In this document: piece by piece, positions 7,905 to 16,266 of the stretch
How positions within the stretch are numbered: position 1 is the stretch's first letter
Layout: the number at the start of each line of letters is the position of its first letter
Assembly (NCBI RefSeq): GCF_013839515.1
Contig: NZ_JACDNQ010000009.1
Coordinates: forward strand, 43,705 to 107,704
Length of the DNA stretch: 64,000 nt
Origin: Natronomonas salinimetallica
GTDB lineage: Archaea; Halobacteriota; Halobacteria; Halobacteriales; Haloarculaceae
Direction: 5' to 3'
Notes under the pieces: generated by a model
Databases searched by the model: none
Seen by the model: only the letters and a program-made list of their open reading frames with translations
What the model was told of the DNA's origin: nothing
Program-made: the position numbers and the translations under genes

Positions 7905-8180
7905 ATGGCCACGCCGGACCCCCGGCACGATCACGCCTCTCGGGGGTACTTTCAGGTCGGTTCGGATTCAACCCCCCGTGTGAACGTCGCAAGCAACTGT
8001 GAGATCTGCGGCTCCAGCCCAGTCGAGGACGGCTGCGATCGCTGTGGACGACTCGTCTGTCCCGACCACTTCGACGAACGGACCGGCCTCTGTACGGCCT
8101 GTCTCGCGGAGTTCGGCGAGGACCCGTCGGTCGGGGACGGCCAGCGACGCCCCGACGGCGTCGACGAGTACCGCTTTTGA
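7905..8180 (+). CDS. Small zinc-finger protein (treble-clef/HIT-like)
   Basis: A 91-residue protein whose C-terminal half is packed with metal-binding pairs: CEICG, CDRCG, CPDHF and CTAC. The eight ligands (C-x2-C, C-x2-C, C-x2-H, C-x2-C) can hold two zinc ions in a cross-brace, similar to HIT or B-box fingers. The N terminus is His/Asp rich. A GTG at 7980 (VNVASNCEICG) is an alternative start that would leave only the zinc domain. The role is unknown, probably nucleic-acid or protein binding. It is divergent to the phosphatase gene and upstream of carbonic anhydrase. Confidence 0.75.
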   Translation: MATPDPRHDHASRGYFQVGSDSTPRVNVASNCEICGSSPVEDGCDRCGRLVCPDHFDERTGLCTACLAEFGEDPSVGDGQRRPDGVDEYRF

Positions 8181-8304
8181 GCGGGGTCTCGCCCCCCGGC
8201 GGGATCGACGGGCTGGCGACCGTCTCCGGCGTCGGTTCCCGGCTTCAGCGCCGCCGACCGACGGATTCACACCGCTTTTGTCATAGGGGGATAAAACCGT
8301 GCGT

Positions 8305-9009
8305 ATGTCGAATACGACGGTCGTAGAACTCCTCGAACGCAACGTACGACACGTCGAATCGCTCCCGGACAGCCACTTCGATACCGTCCAGGCCGAGCAA
8401 CGCCCCGCCGTCGTCTCCGTCTCCTGTTCGGACTCCCGTGTCCCCCAGGAGGGGATGTGGGACGTCGACGAACCGGGGTGGCTCTTTACTGTGGCCAACA
8501 TCGGCAACCAGGTTCGGGACCGATACGAGGGTGGCGACGTCCTCTGTGGGGACGTGCTCTATCCCATCCAGTGTACCGAAACGGACGTCGCCGCGGTCGT
8601 CGGACACACGGGGTGTGGAGCCGTCACCGCGGCGCTCCAGCGGGCCCAGTCCGGGGACTCGGGCTCGCTTTCCCCCGGCATCGAAAAGCGCGTCGAGTCG
8701 CTGATGCCGGTCGTCGAGGCGGGACTCGACGACGACCGGGTTACGGCGGACGGCGACGCCGGCCTCGTCGACCAGCTCGTCGAGTACAACGTCGACAGAC
8801 AGGTGGAGTTCCTCCGTACCGACGGTGCCGTCCCCGACTCGGTGACCGTCGCCGGGTTCGTCTACGACTTTCAGGGCGTCTACGGCGATACGTACGGTCG
8901 GTGTTACCTCGTCAACCGCGACGGTGATACCGGGATCGAATCGCTCCGTGCCACCGTCCCGAAGCGGTTCGAAGAACACGTCCGGCGGCTGTTGAAATAT
9001 AGTCAGTAG
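8305..9009 (+). CDS. Beta-class carbonic anhydrase
   Basis: A 234-residue protein with the beta-carbonic-anhydrase zinc motifs: CSDSR (Cys and the Asp-Arg dyad) and HTGCGAV (His and Cys). It interconverts CO2 and bicarbonate, supplying carboxylases including carbamoyl-phosphate synthase. The C-terminal part (VTVAGFVYDFQGVYG) matches the family strand next to the dimer interface. ATG 8305 (MSNTTVVELLERN) is chosen over GTG 8299 two codons upstream. The start follows a CTTTTGTCATA stretch that may serve as the promoter. It is monocistronic. Confidence 0.93.
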   Translation: MSNTTVVELLERNVRHVESLPDSHFDTVQAEQRPAVVSVSCSDSRVPQEGMWDVDEPGWLFTVANIGNQVRDRYEGGDVLCGDVLYPIQCTETDVAAVVGHTGCGAVTAALQRAQSGDSGSLSPGIEKRVESLMPVVEAGLDDDRVTADGDAGLVDQLVEYNVDRQVEFLRTDGAVPDSVTVAGFVYDFQGVYGDTYGRCYLVNRDGDTGIESLRATVPKRFEEHVRRLLKYSQ

Positions 9010-9098
9010 CGCACAGTCCGGTCCCCCGTTCGGTGACGGTGCCGTCGCTACGGGGCGGAAAAATAAGATTGTTCGAAAGCGATTCGTGTAGTCGGCGT

Positions 9099-9293
9099 TT
9101 ACAGGCGGGTCAGGTTCGTCGCGCGGGGGCCTTTGTCGGCCTCCTCGATGTCGAACTCGACTTCCTGTCCTTCTTCGAGGTCCGGGCCGCCGACATCCTC
9201 CATGTGGAAGAAGACGTCCTCGTCCGCGTCCTCAGTGTCAATAAAGCCGTAACCGCCAGTGTCGTTGAAGAAATCAACCGTTCCGGTTGCCAT
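9099..9293 (-). CDS. cspA: Cold-shock domain protein CspA
   Basis: A 64-residue single cold-shock domain with RNP1 (GGYGFID) and RNP2 (DVFFHM). It binds single-stranded RNA or DNA and acts as an RNA chaperone. Its length and MATGTVDFFNDTGGYGFI start are standard for haloarchaeal CspA. A strong TATA box (TTATATA on the minus strand, about 9317-9323) lies about 26 bp upstream, so the mRNA is almost leaderless. Confidence 0.96.
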   Translation of the reverse strand: MATGTVDFFNDTGGYGFIDTEDADEDVFFHMEDVGGPDLEEGQEVEFDIEEADKGPRATNLTRL

Positions 9294-9387
9294 CTCGTGA
9301 ACGAAGTACAGCCATGTATATAATCCTTTCGAGACGCGTCCGGAACGGGGCGGTATACCTATTGTCGGTCCGACCGAGATCCGTCGT

Positions 9388-9702
9388 ATGTCCCTGAACG
9401 AACTCCCGGAGCTCGACCCCGACCCGGACGCCGTCGAAACCGCGGAACTCGTCGTCGAGGACGACGTGCTCGTGAAGCTGTTCGCCCTCGGCCCCGGCGG
9501 ATCGTTCGACCCCCACGTTCACGACGACTGCGAGAACGTCTTTCATTTGCTCGAAGGCGAGGTCGAGATCACACAGGCGGGGGCAACCGAGACCGTCACC
9601 GCGCCGGCCGTCGTCCACAACCCCCGAGGCGTCGAACACGGCGCCGAAAACGAGGGCGACGGGCGGGCGCTCTTGACCGCGAGCCTCTGTCCGCTGCCCT
9701 GA
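9388..9702 (+). CDS. Cupin-domain protein
   Basis: A 104-residue single cupin barrel. Motif 1 is G-x5-H-x-H-x4-E (GGSFDPHVHDDCENVFHLLEGEVEI) and motif 2 is PAVVHNPRGVEHGAEN, supplying the three His and one Glu metal ligands. Such small cupins may be metal-dependent enzymes or binding proteins; nothing nearby identifies a substrate. Start at 9388 with a TATA-like TATACCTATTG about 25-35 bp upstream. It converges with moaB. Confidence 0.85.
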   Translation: MSLNELPELDPDPDAVETAELVVEDDVLVKLFALGPGGSFDPHVHDDCENVFHLLEGEVEITQAGATETVTAPAVVHNPRGVEHGAENEGDGRALLTASLCPLP

Positions 9703-9797
9703 GACGGACCGCTGCCGTCGGCAACGTGTTCCGACCGCTCCGACGGGACCGTCGGCTGTCCGTCCCTTCCGGCTGAGACGCCGCTTCGGCGGGGATC

Positions 9798-10382
<585 letters not shown>

Positions 10383-10432
10383 ACAGACGTCACGGCGATG
10401 CGGAGCAAAAAAGGCCGGTTCGGCGCGGCCGT

Positions 10433-10520
10433 ACACGTCGGACCCCACCCGGCCCGCATACACACGTCGGACCCCACCCGGCCCGCATACACACGTCGGA
10501 CCCCACCTGGCCCCGCATAC
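10433..10520. repeat. Promoter-region minisatellite, 29-30 bp x 3
   Basis: Two identical 29-bp units (ACACGTCGGACCCCACCCGG then CCCGCATAC) at 10433-10461 and 10462-10490, and a 30-bp variant at 10491-10520. Degenerate traces continue to about 10565. It lies in the 222-bp region between divergent moaB and the dehydrogenase gene. Confidence 0.93.
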
Positions 10521-10604
10521 TGCTGGATCCCGCCCGGCCACGTACGCGTCGGTCCCCGCTCGGACTCCGCTAGTGTTTTGCATCCTCGGTACGCAACAGC
10601 GTAC

Positions 10605-11660
10605 ATGAAAGCCATCTATTATGAAGAACACGGCTCGGCGGACGTTCTCGAATACGGCGAATTCCCGGACCCGGAGATCGGCCCCGAGGAAGTCCTCGTC
10701 GAGATCGAGGCCGGCGGATTAAACCACCTCGACGTCTGGACCCGCAAGGGGATGCCGAGTCCCGAGGAAATGCCGCACATCCCGGGCAGCGACGGCGCGG
10801 GAGTCGTAAGCGAAGTCGGCGAGCGCGTCACCCGCTTCGAGGCGGGCGACCGCGTCCTCGTCGACCCCGGGCTCTACTGCGGTGAGTGTGAGTTCTGCCG
10901 AAAGGGCGAACAGTCGATGTGTGTCGATTACAAGATGATCGGCGAGCACGTCCGTGGCGTCCACAGCGAACTCGCCGCGGTTCCCGAGGACAACCTCCTC
11001 GAACTCCCCGAGGGGATCGACTTCGCGACGGCCGCCTCGGCCCCGCTCGTCTTCCAGACCGCCTGGCGAATGTTGATGACCCGCGTCGGGATCGACCAGG
11101 CCGACAGCGTCCTCGTGTTGGGGGCTTCCGGCGGCGTCGGCCACGCCTGCGTTCAGATCGCGGCCAACGAGGGCTGTGAGGTCTTCGCGACGGCTTCCTC
11201 CGAGGCGAAACTCGATCTCGCACGCGAGTGCGGCGCGGATCACCTCATAAACTACGAGGAGGACGACTTCGCCGACGCGGTCAAGGACCTGACCGACGGC
11301 CGTGGCGTCGACGTCGTCGTCGACCACGTCGGCGAGGCGACGTGGGATACCTCCCTCAGCGCGGCCGCAAGCGGCGGCAGCATCGTTACCTGTGGGGCGA
11401 CGTCTGGGGTCTCCCCCGAGACGAACATCCCGAAGGTCTTCTGGAAGCAACTCGATATACTCGGCTCGACGATGGGGACACCCGGCGAGATGGACGACGT
11501 CATGGCGAAGGTGTTCGACGGCACGTTCGAACCCCACGTCCGCGAGGTGCTGCCGATGAGCGAGGTCCAACGCGCCCACGGGATGCTCGAATCCCGCGAA
11601 GGGTTCGGCTCCGTCGTCGTCGTTCCGGACGAGAAGTACGAGCCGGACGACGACGAGTGA
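10605..11660 (+). CDS. MDR-family zinc-binding oxidoreductase (quinone-oxidoreductase-like)
   Basis: A 351-residue medium-chain dehydrogenase. It has a GroES-like domain, then a Rossmann domain with VLVLGASGGVGHA. The structural-zinc lobe is intact (CGECEFCRKGEQSMC). The usual catalytic-zinc ligands are altered: the GHE motif reads GSD and the first Cys region reads LNHLD, so it probably works without catalytic zinc, like NADPH quinone oxidoreductases. The substrate is unknown. ATG 10605 gives the standard MKAIYYEEHG start. The upstream minisatellite lies in its promoter region. Confidence 0.9.
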   Translation: MKAIYYEEHGSADVLEYGEFPDPEIGPEEVLVEIEAGGLNHLDVWTRKGMPSPEEMPHIPGSDGAGVVSEVGERVTRFEAGDRVLVDPGLYCGECEFCRKGEQSMCVDYKMIGEHVRGVHSELAAVPEDNLLELPEGIDFATAASAPLVFQTAWRMLMTRVGIDQADSVLVLGASGGVGHACVQIAANEGCEVFATASSEAKLDLARECGADHLINYEEDDFADAVKDLTDGRGVDVVVDHVGEATWDTSLSAAASGGSIVTCGATSGVSPETNIPKVFWKQLDILGSTMGTPGEMDDVMAKVFDGTFEPHVREVLPMSEVQRAHGMLESREGFGSVVVVPDEKYEPDDDE

Positions 11661-11704
11661 TGGCACACGGGAGCCACGGACACACCCACCGCGAGACGTC
11701 ATGA
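11660..11704 (+). CDS. Possible 14-residue His-rich coupled micro-ORF
   Basis: ATG at 11660 overlaps the dehydrogenase stop (TGATG), and its own TGA overlaps the ATG of the next gene at 11701 (ATGA). The peptide MAHGSHGHTHRETS has four His in 14 residues. The double overlap would couple translation of the two flanking genes. It may equally be an accidental spacer. Confidence 0.35.
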   Translation: MAHGSHGHTHRETS

Positions 11705-12021
11705 CAGACCACACGCGCGGCCCGACGTCGAATCGAGAGCAGGGTTCCGAACGGGACCCGACGACGGACGACTCGGACGTCGAGGCCGACGATCCGATGA
11801 TGGTCCATCCCGACGAGGCCGACCGGACCTTCGATTGGCGTGGCTGGTCGCTCGTCGGGGCCGTCTTCGTCGCGTTCCTCGTCGTCCCCGGTTTTATTTA
11901 CGTCTATCCGCGCATCCCTTCGAACGTCGGGCTGTCGTTTTGGGACGCCTACCTCGTCTTGCCGATGATCCCCGCGATCGTCCTCGGCACGCTCGCGGTG
12001 TGGGCGACGACCCGCCCGTAG
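11701..12021 (+). CDS. Small two-helix membrane protein, unknown function
   Basis: A 106-residue protein with a hydrophilic acidic N terminus of about 47 residues, then two membrane segments (GWSLVGAVFVAFLVVPGFIYVY and AYLVLPMIPAIVLGTLAVWA) joined by a short loop containing YPRIPSNVGLSFWD. I do not recognise a named family with certainty. It directly follows the dehydrogenase and is probably co-transcribed, spaced by the 14-codon His-rich micro-ORF. The topology suggests a cytoplasmic N terminus and a hairpin in the membrane. Confidence 0.75.
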   Translation: MTDHTRGPTSNREQGSERDPTTDDSDVEADDPMMVHPDEADRTFDWRGWSLVGAVFVAFLVVPGFIYVYPRIPSNVGLSFWDAYLVLPMIPAIVLGTLAVWATTRP

Positions 12022-12073
12022 ATCGGTAACCGACCGCGGAACGCTTTTTTATACCCGCGTCGTCGCCTACGGT

Positions 12074-13324
12074 ATGACTTCGACGGACGAGATCGCCGAC
12101 TTCGCGGCCGACGTCGAGTACGGGCAGCTTCCGGACGGGGTCCGCGAGGCCGCAAAGCGTCGGCTTCTCGATACCGTCGGCGTCGGCCTCGGAACCCGCG
12201 AGGACCGAACGGTGGACGCCGCCCGACGGGGACTGATTTCGGACGGACCTTCGGACGCCGGAGGGTGTCGACTCTGGGGGACGTCCGAGAGCGCCCCGGC
12301 CCCGCGGGCGGCGATGGGCAACGGCATCGCGGTCGCTTCGGGGAACGGGCCGACGTTTCTGTCTCCGACGCCCGCTCCGGTCGGCGGATCGATCGGGGCG
12401 GCCGTGGCCGCGGCGGACGCCACCGGATCGACCGGTGAGACGGCCATCGCCGCGATCGCGGCTGCCCTCGAGGTCCACGGCGAGTGTGCGTGGAACGCGC
12501 CGCTCGACGGCTTCCATCCGGCGACGCACACGGCGGTCGCCGCGGCGGCCGGAGCGGGACGGGCGATGGGGCTCGATCCGGCAACGATGGCGGACGCCGT
12601 CGGCATCGCGGCGGCGCGGCTCGCACTCGACGCCGGCGACCGGGCCGATCCGGTCCCGACCGGGAACGCGGCGGCGGCAGCCATTCAGGCGTGTCGCCTC
12701 GCCGACGGCGGCGTCCCGGGGCCGGCCGCGTTCTCGGCGCCGAACGGCTGGCACGACCGCTTCGGGGCGTTCGATCTCGACTTCGACCCCGGGTGTGAAC
12801 GCGTCCGTGACGCTGCCGTCCTCCCCTACGATGGACATCCGTACGAACAGCCGGCGATCGAGGCAGCGATCGGCCTCGCAAGCGAGACACCGATCGATCC
12901 GGCTGATATCGATGCGATCACCGTCGAGACGTTCGAGACAGCGGTTCCGGCGGTCGATCCCGAGCGGGTCGCGGCCGCCATCGTCGACCGCGAGCTGGCC
13001 GTCCACCGAGGAGCCCGGACCGACATCGAGCCGATCGCCGAGTCGGTGACGGTCACGGCCGATGCGGAACTGACGGCGCGGCGCGAACGGGGGCTGGTCC
13101 CCGCCCGCCTCACCGTCGAGTCCCGCGACGGAGCTACCTCGGAGACGGCCGTCGAGGGGTTCGAGGGGCACCCGGCGACGCCGGCGTCGTGGGGGACGGT
13201 CGAGGAGAAATTTCACGCGGCCGTCGAAGGCACGTACGACCGGGAGCGACGAGACGCGATCGTCGGAACGGTCCGGTCCTTCGAGGCCGAGAGCGCGGCC
13301 GAACTCGCCCGCCTGCTGAACTGA
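12074..13324 (+). CDS. MmgE/PrpD-family protein
   Basis: A 416-residue protein of the MmgE/PrpD fold (2-methylcitrate dehydratase/cis-aconitate decarboxylase superfamily). The N-terminal helical domain (EIADFAADVEYGQLPDGVREAAKRRLLDTVGVGLG) and the following Ala/Gly-rich helices with EVHGECAWNAPLDGFHPATHTAVAAA fit the family. It is slightly shorter than PrpD proper, with a very alanine-rich middle. The substrate cannot be assigned; no prp genes lie nearby. A strong TATA-like TTTTTTATACCC is centred about 25 bp before ATG 12074. Confidence 0.85.
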   Translation: MTSTDEIADFAADVEYGQLPDGVREAAKRRLLDTVGVGLGTREDRTVDAARRGLISDGPSDAGGCRLWGTSESAPAPRAAMGNGIAVASGNGPTFLSPTPAPVGGSIGAAVAAADATGSTGETAIAAIAAALEVHGECAWNAPLDGFHPATHTAVAAAAGAGRAMGLDPATMADAVGIAAARLALDAGDRADPVPTGNAAAAAIQACRLADGGVPGPAAFSAPNGWHDRFGAFDLDFDPGCERVRDAAVLPYDGHPYEQPAIEAAIGLASETPIDPADIDAITVETFETAVPAVDPERVAAAIVDRELAVHRGARTDIEPIAESVTVTADAELTARRERGLVPARLTVESRDGATSETAVEGFEGHPATPASWGTVEEKFHAAVEGTYDRERRDAIVGTVRSFEAESAAELARLLN

Positions 13325-13564
13325 CACCGCTGGCTGTCCCCAGTGCACGCGAGTCGCGACCCCGCGGTGTTCGGTCGCGACGGACAGCCGGCAGTGTGAT
13401 ACCAGCGGCTATACCGACGCGAAGAGAGCCGACCCGACGAGGGTCGATCGTGCCCACGGGGCGAGTGCCGTCGGTACGACCGCCCCGCCGTTGTCCGTGG
13501 GGGCGTCGATGCCGTTGTCCACGAGAAGCGACGGCGACATCGTCCCGAGAGGGGCGGCCGGCAT
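13325..13564. other. Gap between MmgE/PrpD and the small HTH gene; one weak ORF
   Basis: This 240-bp stretch holds no convincing gene. On the minus strand 13409-13540 could encode 43 residues (MSPSLLVDNG...SALFASV), 24 bp after the HTH gene in the same direction. It has no motif and is only weakly supported. Confidence 0.3.
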
Positions 13565-13744
13565 TCACGCCGGCGGCTCGGAACTGTCCGACGACTCGAC
13601 CGGGGAGGACACAACGAGTCCGGAGGTCCGAGCGTAGTACCGGAGCCTCGACCGGGGGATACCCGCCTGCCTGGCGGCTTCGGCTTCCGTCAGTTCCCCG
13701 CTGCAGTGCAACAGCACGGCCTGTCGGACCTTCGGGTCGTCCAT
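13565..13744 (-). CDS. Small helix-turn-helix protein, 59 residues
   Basis: The peptide begins MDDPKVRQAVLLHCSGELT and continues EAEAARQAGIPRSRLRYYAR, a clear HTH: the helix carrying LTEAEAARQAGI, a turn, then the recognition helix PRSRLRYYAR, as in resolvase-tail or psq-type HTH domains. The tail is Ser/Pro/Glu rich. A TATA-like TTTACATAC lies about 35 bp upstream of ATG 13744 and the upstream region is AT-rich, which supports a real transcription unit. It probably binds DNA; targets are unknown. It might belong to a small regulator of a lost mobile element. Confidence 0.7.
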   Translation of the reverse strand: MDDPKVRQAVLLHCSGELTEAEAARQAGIPRSRLRYYARTSGLVVSSPVESSDSSEPPA

Positions 13745-13958
13745 GGTATCTGTCCTACCGTTGTGTTGAGGCGTATGTAAACCTTTCTCTCATACTACGG
13801 GTTGTTTGGGTTGTATATTCCCATAGAATATCCGGTATTGTGATTTCTATAGCGCTACTGTATACAGACGGAGAATACCGTCGGTGGCGCTCGAACGCTC
13901 CGACAACGCGAGCCGTTTCCCCGTGGTCCGACGCGTTGCGACCGTACCGCCGGCAGCA

Positions 13959-14633
13959 TCACTCGAGCGAGAGGACGTCCGGCATCCGATCGAGTTCGGG
14001 GAGGACGTGTGCCGGTTTCGGATCGGGCGATCGATCGCCCGGTCCCTCCGGAACCCACACGGACCGGAGGCCGGCGGCGTTCGCCCCGGCGACGTCAGTC
14101 CGGAGTGAGTTTCCGACGTGATAGCTCCGCTCGGCGCGGGCCGACATCGCCGACAGCGCGGCGTCGAACGGCTCCGGACTCGGCTTTGCGGGGGCGTCGT
14201 AGCCGGCGTGGACGACGACGTCGAAGGCGTCGGCCAGCCCGAGTGCGTCGAGTTTCTGGGCCTGCATGCCCGGTGCGCCGTTGGTTACGACCCCGACGGG
14301 GACCTCCGACAGCGCCGAGAGCACGCGGTCGACGCCCGGAACCCGTTCGACGTTTCGGTGATCACGTTCGTCGGCGTAGGCCCGTGCGATCCGGCGGCCG
14401 TCTTCCGGGTCGTATCCCTTCTCCGCCGCGATCGTGGCGAAACATCGTTCGCGGAGGTCGACCATCGAGTCGCTGCCGTCGATGAACTCCGGATACCGGC
14501 CGTAGTATTCCTCGGAGGAGACGAACGGATCCAGCCCCGTCGACTCGAAGGCGGTCACGAGCAACGACGCCCCGGAGCGACGGTACCGACAGAGCGTGTC
14601 GTCGAGGTCGAAGAGGACTGCGTCGGGTTCCAT
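13959..14633 (-). CDS. HAD-family hydrolase
   Basis: A 224-residue HAD-superfamily protein with motif I LFDLDDTLCR, motif II VVTNG, a Lys in AKPSPEPFDAAL (motif III) and motif IV HVGNSLRTDVAGANAAGL. It has an alpha-helical cap between motifs I and II, as in subfamily IA enzymes such as haloacid dehalogenases and small-molecule phosphatases. The substrate is unknown. ATG 14633 places the nucleophile Asp at residue 10, normal for the family. It has no close co-directional partner. Confidence 0.88.
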   Translation of the reverse strand: MEPDAVLFDLDDTLCRYRRSGASLLVTAFESTGLDPFVSSEEYYGRYPEFIDGSDSMVDLRERCFATIAAEKGYDPEDGRRIARAYADERDHRNVERVPGVDRVLSALSEVPVGVVTNGAPGMQAQKLDALGLADAFDVVVHAGYDAPAKPSPEPFDAALSAMSARAERSYHVGNSLRTDVAGANAAGLRSVWVPEGPGDRSPDPKPAHVLPELDRMPDVLSLE

Positions 14634-14735
14634 GCGGACGGATTCGGGAGGAACAAATAAGTACCGTTCGGCGCGTTCGGGCCGGTTCGTACGGACTGTC
14701 GTCCTCGGCGAGCGTTGGCCCGGTCACGGCGGCGC

Positions 14736-14810
14736 GGCGTCTCATCCGCCGTCGGCGCGCGGCGTCTCATCCGCCGTCGGCGCGCGGCGTCTCATCCGCC
14801 GTCGGCGCGC
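14736..14810. repeat. Tandem repeat, 25 bp x 3, at a gene 3' end
   Basis: Three perfect 25-bp copies (GGCGTCTCATCCGCCGTCGG plus CGCGC). Copy 3 contains the last codons and stop of the minus-strand ORF 14792-15034 (ARADGG-stop). Copies 1 and 2 repeat that end downstream of it. Confidence 0.93.
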
Positions 14811-15034
14811 GCGGACCGCACCCGCCGGACGCCCCGGTCGTCTCCCGACGGTCGGGGTCGAGCCGGGAGTTCGCGACCGCGGTTCGGACGCAGGTAGTGG
14901 GCGCTGTCGTCGGCCTCGACGGTCGTCCATTCGCCGCCAAAACGGCCGCGATACGGACACGAGACACGGAACAGCGTCCCGTTGGCAACGGATCGATCAG
15001 GGGGTGTCACCTCCGCCGATGGCGTCTGAAACAT
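14792..15034 (-). CDS. Degenerate small zinc-ribbon protein, three of four Cys changed to Arg
   Basis: An 80-residue ORF. Its middle reads TLFRVSCPYRGRFGGEW, then a Thr/Val-rich strand, then HYLRPNRGREL. This fits the haloarchaeal zinc-ribbon pattern TLF-x-CPxCG-x-GxW...YxCPxCG with Arg (CGC or CGT) where three ligand Cys (TGC or TGT) would be, each a single T-to-C change. The tail is Arg/Pro-rich. It could be a decaying gene whose frame is still open or a metal-free descendant. The start ATG at 15034 follows a GAATACGG stretch about 25 bp upstream. Confidence 0.5.
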   Translation of the reverse strand: MFQTPSAEVTPPDRSVANGTLFRVSCPYRGRFGGEWTTVEADDSAHYLRPNRGRELPARPRPSGDDRGVRRVRSARADGG

Positions 15035-15138
15035 ATGAGTGGAATAGCTCCGTATTCGTTCTTTGATCGTCGAGTAGCCGTGGTCCGCCGGGGACATCCC
15101 CGGAGGGAGCCGATGCCGAGACCGGATGAGCGATCGAG

Positions 15139-16203
15139 CTACCGGTGTCGGTTCAAAAACGCGCCGAGCCGGGAGAGCCCTTCGTCGAGCTCTACCGCCG
15201 GAAGCCCGAAGCCGATCCGGACCCACTCCGGACGGCCGAAGGCCTCCCCCGGAGCGAGGACGACCGACTCCTCGGCGAGGAGGCTCCGGCAGAACGAGTC
15301 CCCACCGGCGAAGCCGTCGGGGACGTCCAAGAAGGCGTTGACGCCGCAGTCGGGGGCGGACCACCCGAGCCCGTGCTCTCCGAGGAACGTCTCGACCACG
15401 GCGCGGTTCTCGGCGGCGTGTTTGCGGTTCTCCGAAAGGATCTCCTCGCGTCGGTCGAACGCCTGCTCGGCGACGTGGTGGCCGAAGGCGGGCGGGGAGA
15501 TCGTCGTGTAGTCCTTCCAGTTCTCTGTGGCGGCCACGACCGCCCGCGGGCCACAGAGCCACCCGAACCGGAGGCCGGCGAGCCCGAACGCCTTCGAGAC
15601 GCCGCCGGTCGAGACCCCGTAGCGACCGAAGCTTGCGACCGGCGCGATCGGCTCCGGCGCGAGAAGCCGATACACCTCGTCACAGAGCAGGTAGGTGCCG
15701 TTGTCCGCACAGCGTTCGTAGACCGCCCGCATCGTCGCCTCGTCGTGATACCGGCCGGTCGGGTTGTTCGGATTGACGACGACGACGAGGTCGGTCTCGG
15801 ACCGTAACGCCCCCCCGACCGCGTCGGGGTCGAGCCTCCAGTCGGGCTCCGAAAGCGGGACCCGCGTCACGTCGCCGAGCGCCCCGGCGAGGCCGGGAAA
15901 CGAGCCGTACGTCGGCGTCACGACGACGGCGTGCTCGTCGAGAAGCGAGAGCATCGCGAGAAGGTTCGCCTCCTGGGTTCCACAGGTGAGGACCGTCTCC
16001 TCGCCGTCCCGTCCGTGGTGGGCTCCGATCTCGGCTCGAAACCCGGGGTCGCCCGCCGTGGGAACGACGTAGCCCAACTCGCCGGGGTCGGTGTCGAAGC
16101 GGTCCGCCGAGAGCGGTCGGACACCGCTTTCGGCCAGCATCACGTCGGCGTCGGCCTCGACCTCGGCGAACCACCGTTCGAGCTCGAAGGGGGCGATCTG
16201 CAT
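15139..16203 (-). CDS. Class I/II PLP-dependent aminotransferase
   Basis: A 354-residue fold-type I aminotransferase. It shows LTCGTQEANLLAML (cofactor phosphate region), the substrate/PLP Asn motif VVVNPNNPTGR, the Asp/Tyr in LCDEVYRLL, the Schiff-base Lys in TGGVSKAFGLAGLRFGW and a C-terminal Arg (WVRIGFG). It transfers amino groups between an amino acid and a 2-oxo acid; the exact acceptor is not evident (aspartate or capreomycidine/valine-type are options). The N-terminal APFELERWFAEVE motif is shared with a haloarchaeal subgroup. It lies 63 bp downstream of lpdA in the same direction. Confidence 0.9.
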   Translation of the reverse strand: MQIAPFELERWFAEVEADADVMLAESGVRPLSADRFDTDPGELGYVVPTAGDPGFRAEIGAHHGRDGEETVLTCGTQEANLLAMLSLLDEHAVVVTPTYGSFPGLAGALGDVTRVPLSEPDWRLDPDAVGGALRSETDLVVVVNPNNPTGRYHDEATMRAVYERCADNGTYLLCDEVYRLLAPEPIAPVASFGRYGVSTGGVSKAFGLAGLRFGWLCGPRAVVAATENWKDYTTISPPAFGHHVAEQAFDRREEILSENRKHAAENRAVVETFLGEHGLGWSAPDCGVNAFLDVPDGFAGGDSFCRSLLAEESVVLAPGEAFGRPEWVRIGFGLPAVELDEGLSRLGAFLNRHR

Positions 16204-16266
16204 ACCCGTCGCTCGGGGGCGGCGGACATAGGGGTTGTCGTCGCTCCCTCCCGTCCGGGCGCGTCG

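Noticed and set aside
10433..10520. Possible CRISPR array
   Set aside because: Units are directly adjoining with no spacers, as in the other tandem repeats in the window.
11894..13348. Minus-strand open frame of 484 codons opposite MmgE/PrpD
   Set aside because: Arg/Gly/Asp-rich shadow of a recognised plus-strand gene with a good promoter.
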